From NCBI RefSeq assembly GCF_002910915.1, contig NZ_NEUF01000184.1, positions 1-64,000 of the forward strand: a stretch of DNA of 64,000 nt. The letters run 5' to 3'. A program made the translations under genes and the position numbers. Positions 1 through 12,085 of the stretch are shown here, one piece after another (the stretch's first letter is position 1; each line of letters starts with the position of its first letter). This DNA comes from Streptomyces sp. SM10 (GTDB lineage: Bacteria > Actinomycetota > Actinomycetes > Streptomycetales > Streptomycetaceae). The notes beneath the pieces were generated by a model. It saw only the letters and a program-made list of their open reading frames with translations, was not told the origin of the DNA and did not search any database.

Positions 1-1307
1 GCCGCGTCGCGTTCGGCCTCCCGGATGGCGACCGCGACGCGGGCGGAGCGGTCGGCTGCGGCCCGGTGGCGCAGGACCGCTTCGGCGGCCTGCCAGGCGG
101 CGTGCAGGGTGCGCGCCTCCACCAGCTCGCGGCGCTGGGCGGCCGCGCTCTTCTCTGCGGCGGTCAGGGCCAGGGAGGCGTGCCGGTAGGCCAGCTCGGC
201 GGCGATCAGGCCCTTCTGGCCACGGGCGGTCTCCGCCTCGGTGACGGTGCGGGCCGTGACCGTGACCTGGTCGGCGAGCTCGGAGGTGCGGCCGCGCTCC
301 TCGGACGCGCGGCCGGAGAGCCTGCGGGCGAGGGTGCGGGTGCGCCGCTCGGCGCCGGCGTGGACGTCCCGGCTGAGGGCTCTCGCCGCGGTGGCGTCGA
401 CGATGCGGCCCAGCAGGTCGACGGACCCGGCGGTGAAGTCGCACTCCGCGGTGAGCTCGGCCCGGCGGCCCAGCTTGTTGCCGAAGCCGCTGACGAGGTC
501 GGCGAGGCCGTCCGTGTCGCGGGTGTCGGTGACGGCCCGCAGCAGCAGGTCGGTGAAGTCGGAGTCCTTCTTGACGGCGAAGAGACCCGCCGCCTCGCCC
601 TCGTCGGCGTTCATCTCGCGCTGGTATCGGAAGAGTTCGGGGTCGAGACCGAGGTCGCCGAGGTGTTCGTTCCAACGGTCGTGGATCTCTTCCCAGTGCA
701 CGTCCAGGTGCGGGTAGAACTTGCCGGCGTCGGTGAGGGCGTCGCGGAAGCCCTTCATCGTGCGGCGCCGGCCGCGGGCTCCCGAGACGCCTTCGGCGGG
801 GCGGCCCACCGAGGTGGCCTCCGCGACGGGGAGGCTGTCGAGGCTGAGGCCTGGCCCGGGACGGAAGGAGTACCACGCTTCGGCGAACTTGCGGGGGTCG
901 TTGGAGACCTGGCGGCCGCGCCATTCGCTGACCTTGCCGACGACCACGCACTCCCCGGTGAGCGTGTGCTGCCACTCCAGGGCGACGTGCCCGCAGTCGT
1001 CGGCGAGCAGGAACTTGCGCAGAACGCCGGAGCTGGCACCGCCCAGGGTGTTGCGGTGGCCCGGCAGCATCACCGAGAAGATCAGCTTGAGCAGGACCGA
1101 CTTGCCGCCGCCGTTCTCCAGGAACAGGACACCGGCGGGTGCGGGGCGGCGCGGGGGGCCGACGGGCTCGTCCTCGAAGAACTCCGCCTGGGCCGGCGCC
1201 GGCCTGGGCACGGGCTCGCCGACTCCGCGCAGGTCGAGCACGGTGTCGGCGTAGCGCGCACCGGCGGGCCCGATGGAGTAGAGGCGGACCCGGGACAACT
1301 CGTACAT
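1..1307 (-). CDS. SMC/MukB-like condensin ATPase (MksB/JetC-like), N-terminal part
   Basis: The ATG is at 1307 and about 435 residues are read before the left window edge, so the gene is cut by the window, not broken. Residues about 63-72 read LENGGGKSVL, a MukB-type Walker A loop. The later part is rich in Glu, Arg and Ala (from about residue 290) and looks like the start of a long coiled coil. It is the third gene of an operon with the two genes upstream (62-nt gap), in MukF-MukE-MukB or JetA-JetB-JetC order. Known family role: such complexes organise the chromosome (Mks) or, with a JetD nuclease, destroy plasmids (Wadjet). Whether a JetD gene follows lies outside the window, so the defence role is undecided. 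Confidence 0.8.
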   Translation of the reverse strand, partial: MYELSRVRLYSIGPAGARYADTVLDLRGVGEPVPRPAPAQAEFFEDEPVGPPRRPAPAGVLFLENGGGKSVLLKLIFSVMLPGHRNTLGGASSGVLRKFLLADDCGHVALEWQHTLTGECVVVGKVSEWRGRQVSNDPRKFAEAWYSFRPGPGLSLDSLPVAEATSVGRPAEGVSGARGRRRTMKGFRDALTDAGKFYPHLDVHWEEIHDRWNEHLGDLGLDPELFRYQREMNADEGEAAGLFAVKKDSDFTDLLLRAVTDTRDTDGLADLVSGFGNKLGRRAELTAECDFTAGSVDLLGRIVDATAARALSRDVHAGAERRTRTLARRLSGRASEERGRTSELADQVTVTARTVTEAETARGQKGLIAAELAYRHASLALTAAEKSAAAQRRELVEARTLHAAWQAAEAVLRHRAAADRSARVAVAIREAERDA

Positions 1308-1369
1308 GGCGGCGGACTCTCGTCGTTCAGGCGGCGGGCGGGCAGCTGGTGGGGCGGCGGGGCAGGGGC

Positions 1370-2281
1370 TCAGGAGTGGAAGGGAAGTCCCGCGTCGGCG
1401 GCCATCTCCAGGCCCTCGTCGTCGGGCGGGGGCAGCAGGGTGGCCGAGCCGTCCGTGACCGGGACGACGCCCAGCTCCAGCAGCTCGGCCATGGCGGCGC
1501 TGCCCGCCATGTCGCGTACCTGGAGCTGGTAGCGGGCCGTGGTGCGGTAGGCACCGCCCGCGTCGTCCCCGGTGCGCTGCAGGAAGCCCGAGTCGGTGAG
1601 GAAGGCGACGGCCTTGCCGATGATGCCCGTGGTCGAACCGGCGAGGCGTCGGGCGTCCTTCGTGGCTCCGGTGGAGCTCCGCCGGGCGTAGACACGCCAT
1701 CCCGACTCCAGGCCGGGGGCGTCGGTGGAGGGATCGGTGTTGTCGCCCTGCTCCTCGGCCTTCTCCTCCAGGCGACGGCATGCCTGGCGGACGAAGGCGT
1801 CGACCCCGTTGACCGTGATGCGGCCGATGTAGGAGTCGTCGGCCAGGTCCTCGGGCCGGGGGAAGGCCATGGCGGCGACGGCGAGGTGGGCGAGACCGTG
1901 CAGGAAGCGGTCGGCGGAGTCGGAGGAGGCGCGCCGGGCGTAGTCGCCCATGCGGACGGCGAAGACCGAGTCCTCGCCCGCGGTCACGGCCATCCCCGCG
2001 CGGGTGGAGACCTCCAGCACGATGAGTCCGAGCCCGGTGGCGACCGCGTCGGCGAGCCGTGCGAAGGCGGTTTCCTCCCGGTAGCGGCGGAGCAGCTCGG
2101 TGTACTCGGCGTCGCGGGCCGGCATCAGCTTGGGCTGGAGCCCGAAGGAGACCAGCCGGGCCGCGTCGGCCGCGTCGGCGGGGGTGACCGTGGTGGGAGC
2201 GGCCGGCCGCGCGGCGTCGGCCGCGTGTGTGGGGGACGGCTCGCCCCACGCCTCGGTGTGCTCGGCGTACTGCTCGCTCAA
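1370..2281 (-). CDS. MukE/JetB-like condensin accessory subunit
   Basis: This 303-residue protein probably starts at a TTG: a strong GAGGAG lies 8 nt upstream (about 2290-2295) and no better start is available. The N-terminal 40 residues are low-complexity (Ala/Pro/Thr). The rest is a soluble, mostly helical protein without enzymatic motifs. Its assignment rests on size and on its position between the MukF-like gene (70-nt gap) and the SMC-like ATPase. In Mks/Wadjet complexes the MukE/JetB winged-helix subunit bridges the kleisin and the ATPase. The functional name is inferred mainly from context, because I cannot run profile searches. Confidence 0.65.
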   Translation of the reverse strand: MSEQYAEHTEAWGEPSPTHAADAARPAAPTTVTPADAADAARLVSFGLQPKLMPARDAEYTELLRRYREETAFARLADAVATGLGLIVLEVSTRAGMAVTAGEDSVFAVRMGDYARRASSDSADRFLHGLAHLAVAAMAFPRPEDLADDSYIGRITVNGVDAFVRQACRRLEEKAEEQGDNTDPSTDAPGLESGWRVYARRSSTGATKDARRLAGSTTGIIGKAVAFLTDSGFLQRTGDDAGGAYRTTARYQLQVRDMAGSAAMAELLELGVVPVTDGSATLLPPPDDEGLEMAADAGLPFHS

Positions 2282-2351
2282 CTCGGTGGCTCCTCGGTAC
2301 GGGTGCCGCGCTCGTGCGGCGGTGGGGGGCGGTGGGTCGGGCCGGGGATGC

Positions 2352-3878
2352 TCACGAGGCGTCCTTGCGGTCCGCGGCCATGCCCGCGGCGTCCAGCAGG
2401 GCCATGCCCACTATCAGGTCGGCCCCGCCGAATTCGTGGTCCTCCAGCGGGGTGCCGTCGTCGACGGCGAAGAGCAGCCTGCGTTCGCCCTGGCGGTAGG
2501 CCGTACCGACCGGCGGGCTCGCGGCGTGGACGGCGAGCAGGGCGACCAGGTAGGGCAGCTCGGGATCGCGCAGCCGGGCCTCCGCGAGGAGTCCCGAGAG
2601 CCGGCGCGGGGCGTCGTGCTCCAGATCGAGGAGGTCCATGGCGTGTCCGAGCTGCTCCTCGCTGAACCGGCTGTCGTCCGGGGTGGCGATGAGGTCGGGC
2701 TCGGGCATCTCGGCGCCCAGGTGCTCCCGCTCGACCGGGGGCATGAGCAGCAGGTCGACGAGGTCGCCGACCCGGACCGAGGAGGGCGTGCGCAGCCCGG
2801 TGCCGTGGGCGAAGAAGGCGTCGGTGGCCCGGGTGGCCTGCTCGACGGGAAGCGGCAGGAGCGGCACGACGAGCTGCCCGTACAGGTCGAGGCCGGCCTG
2901 GGCGGTGGGGGTGGCGAAGGCCTGCCGGTCCTGCTCCGCGCGGAAGAGCGGCCCCGCCTCCAGCAGCCTGGACTGGAGCTGGGTGTGGCGGCGGATGCAG
3001 TCCTTGACGATGTCGACGAGCTCGGCGGCACGACGCTTGTTCTCGGGTTCCTCCGCCTCGTCCCTGGCCTTGCGGATGTTGGTGAGGATCGCGTTCTCGT
3101 GGCGGTAGCGGTCGGCGACGTGGTCCAGCGCCTCGGCGATCATGTCGGGTACGGCGTTGAGCCAGTCGACGGCGCGGACGTTGCGCCGGGTCGCCTCCAG
3201 CGTCCTGCGGAGCGTCTCGGCGTACTGCACGGTGCGGTAGCGGGCCTGCTCGGCGGCGAGCTGCGCGTCGGCGAGGCGGCCTCTGCTGATGAGTACCTCC
3301 AGCTTCACCTCCGCGGCGATCTGGGCGCTGGTGACGTCCGTGTCGAGGGCGCCGACCAGGACGTTGACCGCCTCGTCGGTGGCGCGGAGGTAGACGCTGC
3401 CGCCGTGGCCGGGAACCTCCTCGATGAGCTTGAAGTCGTAGTCCCTGCGGACGTAGACGCCGTCGGGCCCGAAGGTGCCGTACACCGCGCGGAAGCCGCG
3501 GTCCACGCTCCCGACGTTGATCAGGTTCTCCAGGACCCAGCGTGCGACCCGCTCGTGCTCGGTGACGGGCCGGCGGGGCGCCTGGGCAGCGACCCGCGGG
3601 AGGAGCCTGGCCACTATCTGGTCGTGGTCGGCGCCCGTGTCGAAGTCCATGTTGAGGGTGACGAGATCGATCGCCGCGAGGGCGACCTCGGCCATCGCGT
3701 AGACCGTGTACTCACCGGCCAGATTGGCCTTGCGCACGTCGAGGTCGTGCAGCGGAGCCGTGCAGGCGAGCGCGCGCAGCCGACGCGAGAGCCCCTCATC
3801 GGCGGCGGGGCCCGGGGCGGGCCTCGGTCCCGCGCTGAGCTGGGGCGCAGCGGTGTGGGTGTCGGCAGGCGAAGTCAC
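2352..3878 (-). CDS. MukF/JetA-like kleisin subunit of condensin complex
   Basis: First gene of the condensin-like operon, about 508 residues. I prefer the GTG at 3878 over the TTG at 3908 because a near-consensus promoter sits so that transcription would begin at this GTG (leaderless). The N-terminal 25 residues are Pro/Ala-rich, followed by a helical protein with a central Glu/Arg-rich stretch (residues about 200-280) suited to a coiled-coil kleisin. There is no catalytic motif. Size and gene order fit MksF/JetA, the kleisin that closes the ATPase ring. Similar three-gene sets are common on Streptomyces chromosomes, so a housekeeping role is as likely as anti-plasmid defence. Confidence 0.65.
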   Translation of the reverse strand: MTSPADTHTAAPQLSAGPRPAPGPAADEGLSRRLRALACTAPLHDLDVRKANLAGEYTVYAMAEVALAAIDLVTLNMDFDTGADHDQIVARLLPRVAAQAPRRPVTEHERVARWVLENLINVGSVDRGFRAVYGTFGPDGVYVRRDYDFKLIEEVPGHGGSVYLRATDEAVNVLVGALDTDVTSAQIAAEVKLEVLISRGRLADAQLAAEQARYRTVQYAETLRRTLEATRRNVRAVDWLNAVPDMIAEALDHVADRYRHENAILTNIRKARDEAEEPENKRRAAELVDIVKDCIRRHTQLQSRLLEAGPLFRAEQDRQAFATPTAQAGLDLYGQLVVPLLPLPVEQATRATDAFFAHGTGLRTPSSVRVGDLVDLLLMPPVEREHLGAEMPEPDLIATPDDSRFSEEQLGHAMDLLDLEHDAPRRLSGLLAEARLRDPELPYLVALLAVHAASPPVGTAYRQGERRLLFAVDDGTPLEDHEFGGADLIVGMALLDAAGMAADRKDAS

Positions 3879-3885
3879 GCTGCAC

Positions 3886-3915
3886 AGATTAGGTCCTCGC
3901 ACCGACAACGGTCGA
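3886..3915 (-). promoter_or_regulatory. Leaderless promoter of the condensin operon
   Basis: Reading the minus strand, TCGACC (3915-3910) is followed by an 18-nt spacer and TAATCT (3891-3886). Seven nucleotides then separate the -10 from the GTG at 3878, so the transcript would begin at or one base before the start codon. Both hexamers match the Streptomyces vegetative consensus at five of six and most positions respectively. Confidence 0.55.
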
Positions 3916-3935
3916 AACGGCGCAGAAGCGACCGG

Positions 3936-7546
<3,611 letters not shown>

Positions 7547-7550
<4 letters not shown>

Positions 7551-7831
7551 CCCTCCATTCTGGCGTGAGGGACGAACCCGTGCAGAAGCGGCGTGCGGGG
7601 CAGATCGTCCAGTGCCTCGCGCAGCGCCTCCTCGGCCCGGGCGTCTGCCTGGCGCTCGTGGACGTCGGCGGAGAGGGCGCCGGCGACGGCGAGGTTACGG
7701 AAGTCCACGGACTGTCCGGTGGCTCCGAGCCCTTCCGCGAGGAGGGCCGCCCAGCCTCGCCGGCCGCCGGGGACCGGCTCTCCGACGCCCTCGGTCAGCG
7801 AGTCCCGAGGGCGGCGAAGCGCACGGTGTCA
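7547..7831 (-). pseudogene. SGNH/GDSL hydrolase N-terminal remnant, frameshifted
   Basis: The minus strand from about 7831 encodes TVRFAALG; one base lower the frame continues DSLTEGVGEPVPGG, then about 30 residues typical of the block I region of Streptomyces SGNH hydrolases. A single missing G in the catalytic motif (near 7804-7806) makes the fused upstream frame stop at 7795. After the motif VHERQ the similarity ends and an unrelated Glu/Ala-rich tail runs to a stop overlapping the start of the hydantoinase gene. Blocks II-V, including the catalytic Asp and His, are missing. This is the end product of deletion plus frameshift. Confidence 0.65.
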
Positions 7832-8202
7832 CGGGCGGTTCCGGCGCGCGCCGGAGCGGGTGTGCCGGACCCGTTCGCCCTCCATCGCGGCGTGGTCCGG
7901 TCGGACCCCTCCAGGCGGTCGGGGCGCAGTGCCTCCAGGAGGCGCCGGAGCCGTCCGCGGTCCGCCAGCACCCGGTAGCCGCCGGTGCCCGGAAGCTCCG
8001 TCCCGGGCAGGGTGAGGACCCTGCCCTGCGGGGTGCCCACGTCGCTCGAGGTGGCGCCGGGGACGATCAGCACCGGCTCGTGCCCCGCCGCGCGGTAGCC
8101 GCGCCCGAGTTCGTCCAGCGCGGTGCGCAGTCCGCCGGAGGCCGGGGTCACGAAGTTCGCCGGCCGTACGATCCTGAGCCCGCCAGGGGCGTGCCCGTTC
8201 AC
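7795..8202 (-). pseudogene. Truncated family 1/4 glycosyltransferase fused to SGNH fragment
   Basis: The GTG at 8202 overlaps the stop of the upstream glycosyltransferase (GTGA), as in an intact two-gene operon. The first about 105 residues are a glycosyltransferase N-terminal domain (RIVRPANFVTPASGGLRTAL, then a GHEPVLIVPG strand-loop). At about residue 108, after SDRTT, homology switches abruptly to an Arg/Ala-rich linker and then to the start of an SGNH hydrolase, and the frame ends at 135 residues. Normal members exceed 370 residues and need the C-terminal nucleotide-sugar domain, which is absent. I read it as a deletion that joined two neighbouring genes. Confidence 0.7.
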
Positions 8203-9329
8203 GCGGCCACCGCCGTCCGGCCGCGCAGGACCTTGCCGTAGTGGCCCAGGAGCTGGTCGCCGACGGCTTCCCAGGTGCGGCCCTCGACCGTCGCCCGCGC
8301 GGTCCTCCCGAAGGCCTCGGCGCGGGCGGGGGCCGTGACGAGTGCGGCGACCGCGTCGCGTACGGCCTGCGCGTCGTGGGGCGGCACGAGGAGCCCGGTG
8401 CTCCCGTGGGCCACGAGATCGAGGGGTCCGCCGGCCGCCGGGGCCACGACCGGGACCCCCGAGGCCATCGCCTCCTGCACGGTCTGGCAGAAGGTCTCGT
8501 AGGGCCCCGTGTGCACGAAGACGTCCAGGGAGGCGAAGAAGCGCGCGAGGTCCTCCCCGGTGCGCCGCCCGAGGAAGACGGCGCCGGGGAGCGTCGCGCG
8601 GAGCGACGCCTCGCTCGGGCCGTCGCCGACGACCACGACGCGCACCCCGGGCAGCGAGCAGGTGTGGGCGAGGAGTTCGACGTGCTTCTCGGGCGCGAGC
8701 CGGCCGACGTAGCCGATGATCTTCTCCCCGCCCGGGGCGAGGGTCCTGCGGAGCGCCTCGTCGCGCAGGGCGGGGCGGAACCGTGCGGTGTCGACTCCGC
8801 GCGGCCACAGGCGTACCCGGGGCACGCCGTGGTCGATGAGGTCGCGCGCCGCCGCGGACGAGGGCGCGAGGGTGAGGTCCGCGGCACTGTGGACGGCGCG
8901 CATGCGGCGCCATGCCGTGCTCGCGCCGGTGCCGAGATAGGTGCGGGCGTAGCCGGCCAGGTCGGTCTGGTAGACGGCCACGGCGGGCAGCCCCAGCCTG
9001 GTGGCGACGGCCATGCCGCGGACTCCGAGGACGAACGGTCCGGCCAGGTGGACGAGTTCGGCGCGGTGCCCGGTGAGCGCGGCGGCGAGCCGCCGGCCGG
9101 GGAGGGCCACCCGGACCTGCGGGTAGCCGGGCAGGGGCAGGGAGGGGACGCGTACCACGGGGCAGGGATCGCCTGCGTACGCGGAGTCGGTGGAGGCCGT
9201 CGCCCCGGCCGGGGCTATGACGAGCGGCTGGTGACCGCGGGCGGCGAGGTGCCGGGCGGTCTGCAGGGTGCAGTGGGCCACACCGTTGACATCGGGCGGG
9301 AAGGATTCGGTGACGATGACGACGCGCAT
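8199..9329 (-). CDS. GT4-type glycosyltransferase (MgtA-like mannosyltransferase)
   Basis: A 376-residue GT-B enzyme. The N-terminal domain begins with VVIVTESFPPDVNGVA (residues 3-18), typical of MgtA-like alpha-mannosyltransferases. The C-terminal donor domain carries GYVGRLAPEKH (about 224-234), VVVVGDGPS (about 250) and the E-x7-E nucleotide-sugar motif around YETFCQTVQEAMASG. It would transfer a sugar, probably mannose from GDP-mannose, to a lipid or glycan at the inner membrane face. It is the first gene of a unit whose second glycosyltransferase is destroyed, so the original two-enzyme pathway may be impaired. Confidence 0.85.
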   Translation of the reverse strand: MRVVIVTESFPPDVNGVAHCTLQTARHLAARGHQPLVIAPAGATASTDSAYAGDPCPVVRVPSLPLPGYPQVRVALPGRRLAAALTGHRAELVHLAGPFVLGVRGMAVATRLGLPAVAVYQTDLAGYARTYLGTGASTAWRRMRAVHSAADLTLAPSSAAARDLIDHGVPRVRLWPRGVDTARFRPALRDEALRRTLAPGGEKIIGYVGRLAPEKHVELLAHTCSLPGVRVVVVGDGPSEASLRATLPGAVFLGRRTGEDLARFFASLDVFVHTGPYETFCQTVQEAMASGVPVVAPAAGGPLDLVAHGSTGLLVPPHDAQAVRDAVAALVTAPARAEAFGRTARATVEGRTWEAVGDQLLGHYGKVLRGRTAVAA

Positions 9330-9442
9330 ACGGGTGTTGTCACCGCACCGGGCGTGCCCCCGCCGACTTGGATCTTTCCACCCGTGGAACGTCTGGGAAC
9401 GTCCTGTGGGCGTGTGCGCCGCGCGCCCCCGGCGCGCGGTTT

Positions 9443-9469
9443 CCGGGCTCCGTCACCGCGGAGCCCCGG
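9443..9469. terminator. GC-rich hairpin after the HEAT-repeat gene
   Basis: CCGGGCTCCG and CGGAGCCCCGG form an almost perfect stem (one bulged base) with a short loop. It ends just before the stop codon of the minus-strand HEAT gene at 9471. There is no T-run, as is usual in Streptomyces. Confidence 0.5.
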
Positions 9470-9470
9470 T

Positions 9471-10889
9471 TCAGACGGCGGGCGCGTCAGGCCCGATCCT
9501 GCTGCGTACGGCGGTCTGGACCTCGGCCTCCTCGGCGGGGTCGGCGGCGAGCCGCCGCAGCCGTTCGGCGACCCGGATGTCACCGGTCTCCGCGTGGTGT
9601 GCCGCCAGCTCCCGGGTGGTCTCCTCGCAGTCCCAGAGGCATTCGACGGCGAATCCGCTGGCGAAGGACGGGTCGGTGGCCGCCAGCGCCCGGGCGGCCC
9701 GGCCCCGCAGGTGCGAGGAGGAGGTCTCCCGGTACACATGGCGCAGCACGGGAGCGGCGCAGGCGATGCCCAGGCGGCCCGTGCCGTCGACGAGGGTCCA
9801 CAGGAGCGGGGCGTCGGGACCCTCTCCCCGGACGGCCTCGCGCAGCGCGGCGAGGACGAGCGGCGCGTCCTGTGCGGCGCCGCGGCAGGCCAGGACTCCG
9901 CAGGCCGAGGCTCCGAGCGCGTCGGGCCGGTGGGCCCAGCGACGGGCGCGGTCCACGGCCGCGTCTCCGCACATGCGCTCGAAGGCGGCCACAGCGGCCT
10001 CGGCGACGGTGGGCGACGGTCCGGCGACGGCCTGTTCGACGAGGTCGAGCACGGCGGGGTCGCGGGCCTCCGCGAGATAGTGCAGGGCGGCGCCGCGCGC
10101 GCCCTCGGTTCCGGCGCGGGCGGCCTCGATGATCAGGGGACGGTCCTCGGCCCCGGCGACGGCGGAGAGGCAGCGGGCCGCCGGGACGTGGAGCACGCTG
10201 CCGCGCTCCAGTCCTTCCTGGGCCCAGTCGAAGACGGCCTGGACGCTCCAGCCGGGCCGTGGTCCGCCGGGCCGCATCTGTCGCTGCCACCGGTCGAAGG
10301 AGCCCTGCTCGGTCGCCGCCCTGACCCTGGCGCCGACACTCTCGCGCGGGTCGTCGGCCCAGAGCCTCCAGGGGCGGGGCTCGAAGGCGTCGCGCACGGC
10401 GGCCGCGAGGTCTGCCGAGCCCTCCGCGGTCGCGGGGAACCGGGCGAGCACCGGCTCGGCCAGGGTGCGCAGCCCCGCGTCGTCGTCCCGCAGGGCCAGT
10501 TCGTCGAGCGCCCAGGCCCAGTTGGCCCCGGTCGCGGCGTACCGGCGCAGGAGCGCGAGGGCGTCGTCGCGTCCGTAGGAGGCCAGGTGCCCGAGGACGG
10601 CGAGCGCGAGGCCCGTGCGTGAGTCGTCGGTGTCGAGGTGGTCCTCGGCATCCCACAGGTGGCGTTCGATCTCGTCGGTGCCGCCGTCGAGATCGAGGTA
10701 CAGGCGGGCGTAGTAGAGGGAGCGGTTCTCGACCTGCCAGTCATGGCGCGGATCGCTCAGGACGCAGTGGTTGAGCGCCGCGAGGGCCTCGGGACGCGGG
10801 GCGGCGAGCGCGTGGAGCGTGCCGTCGCCGCGGCCCCTCTGCAGCAGGCCGAGCAGTGTGCCGCTCGGCGCTATGAACGGATCGAACAT
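9471..10889 (-). CDS. HEAT-repeat protein of unknown function
   Basis: A 472-residue cytosolic protein made of alternating short helices. From about residue 90 to 460 it is a regular alpha-solenoid with recurring patterns such as LAVLGHLASYGRDDALALL, AALHYLAEARDPAVLDLVE and GRAARALAATDPSFAS. There is no catalytic motif, signal peptide or membrane segment. HEAT solenoids bind proteins or nucleic acids; this one cannot be assigned more precisely. A tiny ORF ending in CCC-Ala-Ala lies 74 bp upstream on the same strand and may be a leader peptide for it. Confidence 0.8.
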   Translation of the reverse strand: MFDPFIAPSGTLLGLLQRGRGDGTLHALAAPRPEALAALNHCVLSDPRHDWQVENRSLYYARLYLDLDGGTDEIERHLWDAEDHLDTDDSRTGLALAVLGHLASYGRDDALALLRRYAATGANWAWALDELALRDDDAGLRTLAEPVLARFPATAEGSADLAAAVRDAFEPRPWRLWADDPRESVGARVRAATEQGSFDRWQRQMRPGGPRPGWSVQAVFDWAQEGLERGSVLHVPAARCLSAVAGAEDRPLIIEAARAGTEGARGAALHYLAEARDPAVLDLVEQAVAGPSPTVAEAAVAAFERMCGDAAVDRARRWAHRPDALGASACGVLACRGAAQDAPLVLAALREAVRGEGPDAPLLWTLVDGTGRLGIACAAPVLRHVYRETSSSHLRGRAARALAATDPSFASGFAVECLWDCEETTRELAAHHAETGDIRVAERLRRLAADPAEEAEVQTAVRSRIGPDAPAV

Positions 10890-10963
10890 GGGGAAAGCCT
10901 CACATCAAGCTGTCGACGCAACCGGGACTGTGCTGTTCCATGTGCCGGGGTGAGTGACATCCC

Positions 10964-11017
10964 CTAGGCCGCGCAGCAACATGATCGGCCGACCGCCGTC
11001 TTCTGCCTGGTGCTCAT
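10964..11017 (-). CDS. Possible Cys-rich leader peptide (17 aa)
   Basis: The minus strand encodes MSTRQKTAVGRSCCCAA followed by TAG. Purine-rich GAGAGGCAGAGGAAG sits directly before the ATG and provides a plausible ribosome site. Three consecutive Cys codons (TGT TGC TGC) lie four codons from the stop, and the HEAT-repeat gene starts 74 bp downstream. In mycobacteria, polycysteine leader ORFs act as cysteine-responsive attenuators (established for that genus). Whether this one does is inference, and the downstream gene has no evident sulfur role. Confidence 0.4.
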   Translation of the reverse strand: MSTRQKTAVGRSCCCAA

Positions 11018-11135
11018 CTTCCTCTGCCTCTCGTCGGTGGTCCGGAACGGACCCGCGACGTCATGATGACCCAGCCATTTCGCCGACGCGACCACATTTA
11101 CGGCGCACCGGCCGGCCTCCCGCCGGGAGGGCGTC

Positions 11136-11528
11136 TCAGCGCGCACCGAAGAGTTCCAGCAGGTCGTCCTTGCCGAACATGCGTGCCGTGTCCAGCGCGG
11201 ATGGTGTTCCGGCGGCCGGATCGGCCCCCGCGGCGAGCAGCGCGTCGATCACTTCGCGCTCCCCCTTGAAGACCGCTCCGGCCAGGGGTGTCTGCCCCCG
11301 GTCGTTGGCCCGGTCCGGGTCGGCGCCACGGCCCGCGAGAGCGGTCACGGCGGGGGCGTGCCCGTGGTAGGCGGCGAGCATCAGCAGGGAGTCGCCCCGG
11401 TCGTTGGTGAGGTTCGCGGGGACTCCCGCGTCGACGTAGGCGGCCAGGGTGTCGCTCTCGCCCCGGCGGGCCAGGTCGAAGACCTTGGTCGCCAGCTCGA
11501 CCACTTCGGGATCGGGGGTTTCGCTCAT
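11136..11528 (-). CDS. Ankyrin-repeat protein
   Basis: A 130-residue soluble protein with three to four ankyrin repeats: residues about 38-70 (NDRGDSLLMLAAYHGHAPAV), 71-103 (NDRGQTPLAGAVFKGEREVI) and a capping repeat with ALLAAGADP. The helix-turn-helix-loop consensus with TPLxxA and GADP is clear. It probably mediates protein-protein contacts in the cytosol. It is transcribed alone, divergently from smeA-sffA. Partner and pathway are unknown. Confidence 0.85.
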   Translation of the reverse strand: MSETPDPEVVELATKVFDLARRGESDTLAAYVDAGVPANLTNDRGDSLLMLAAYHGHAPAVTALAGRGADPDRANDRGQTPLAGAVFKGEREVIDALLAAGADPAAGTPSALDTARMFGKDDLLELFGAR

Positions 11529-11853
11529 CGGGCGGGCCGCCTTCCATTGCCGTTCTCGCCGTTGCCGACCTGGTGGGGGTACGGCGTGGGGGCCGTACGA
11601 GTGAATCGACAGGGTACTGCTCCGGGGTGGTCGTCAGCCTGCCCCGGAGCGGCGGAAGATCACGCCGAGAGAGCCACTTCCCTTCGGAGGACGGGCCGGT
11701 GCGGCCCCTGGGAGCGTCCGGGCAACGACTTTTCGCCCACCGGTCGAGTGAAATCAATGGATATTCACTCAGTTGCACCTTTTATCGTATAGGTACATCT
11801 TGTGATCCTGGAAGTACTCATGGTGACTGACCCCTCAACCAGGAGAACCGCTC
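11529..11853. promoter_or_regulatory. Divergent control region of the ankyrin gene and smeA-sffA
   Basis: A 325-bp gene-free stretch containing an unusually AT-rich patch (about 11745-11820). On the plus strand TTCACT (11764-11769), 18 nt, then TATAGG (11788-11793) form a possible promoter for smeA. The known smeA-sffA operon of S. coelicolor is developmentally induced, so a sporulation-specific signal is expected here, but I do not see an unmistakable WhiG or WhiA site. Confidence 0.35.
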
Positions 11854-12048
11854 ATGATCCTCTCCATCTCGGGCGTGGTACTGCTCGGCATCATCGCCTT
11901 CCTGTTCTTCAAGAAGGACGGGCTCAAGGCCTCCCACGGCCTGATCTGCGCCCTGTTCGGCTTCTATCTGGCGGGCACCGCCATCGCTCCGAGCATCACG
12001 GCGGGCGGGGCGAGCCTCGCCAGCATGCTCGGCGGAATCAAGTTCTGA
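11854..12048 (+). CDS. smeA: SmeA, small sporulation membrane protein
   Basis: A 64-residue protein with two hydrophobic segments (residues about 3-20 and 30-55) separated by a charged FFKKDG loop. AGGAGAA lies 8-10 nt before the ATG. It sits 37 bp upstream of an FtsK/SpoIIIE-like gene. This size, topology and pairing are those of SmeA of S. coelicolor, which targets SffA to sporulation septa and affects septation and chromosome segregation in aerial hyphae. The identification rests on the gene pair plus backbone synteny. Confidence 0.8.
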   Translation: MILSISGVVLLGIIAFLFFKKDGLKASHGLICALFGFYLAGTAIAPSITAGGASLASMLGGIKF

Positions 12049-12085
12049 CGCCCCGAAACCGCTCCCACCACTTCAGGAGACCGAC

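Noticed and set aside
8241..10622. 793-codon plus-strand frame
   Set aside because: Antisense to the glycosyltransferase and HEAT-repeat genes, low complexity, no recognisable domain.
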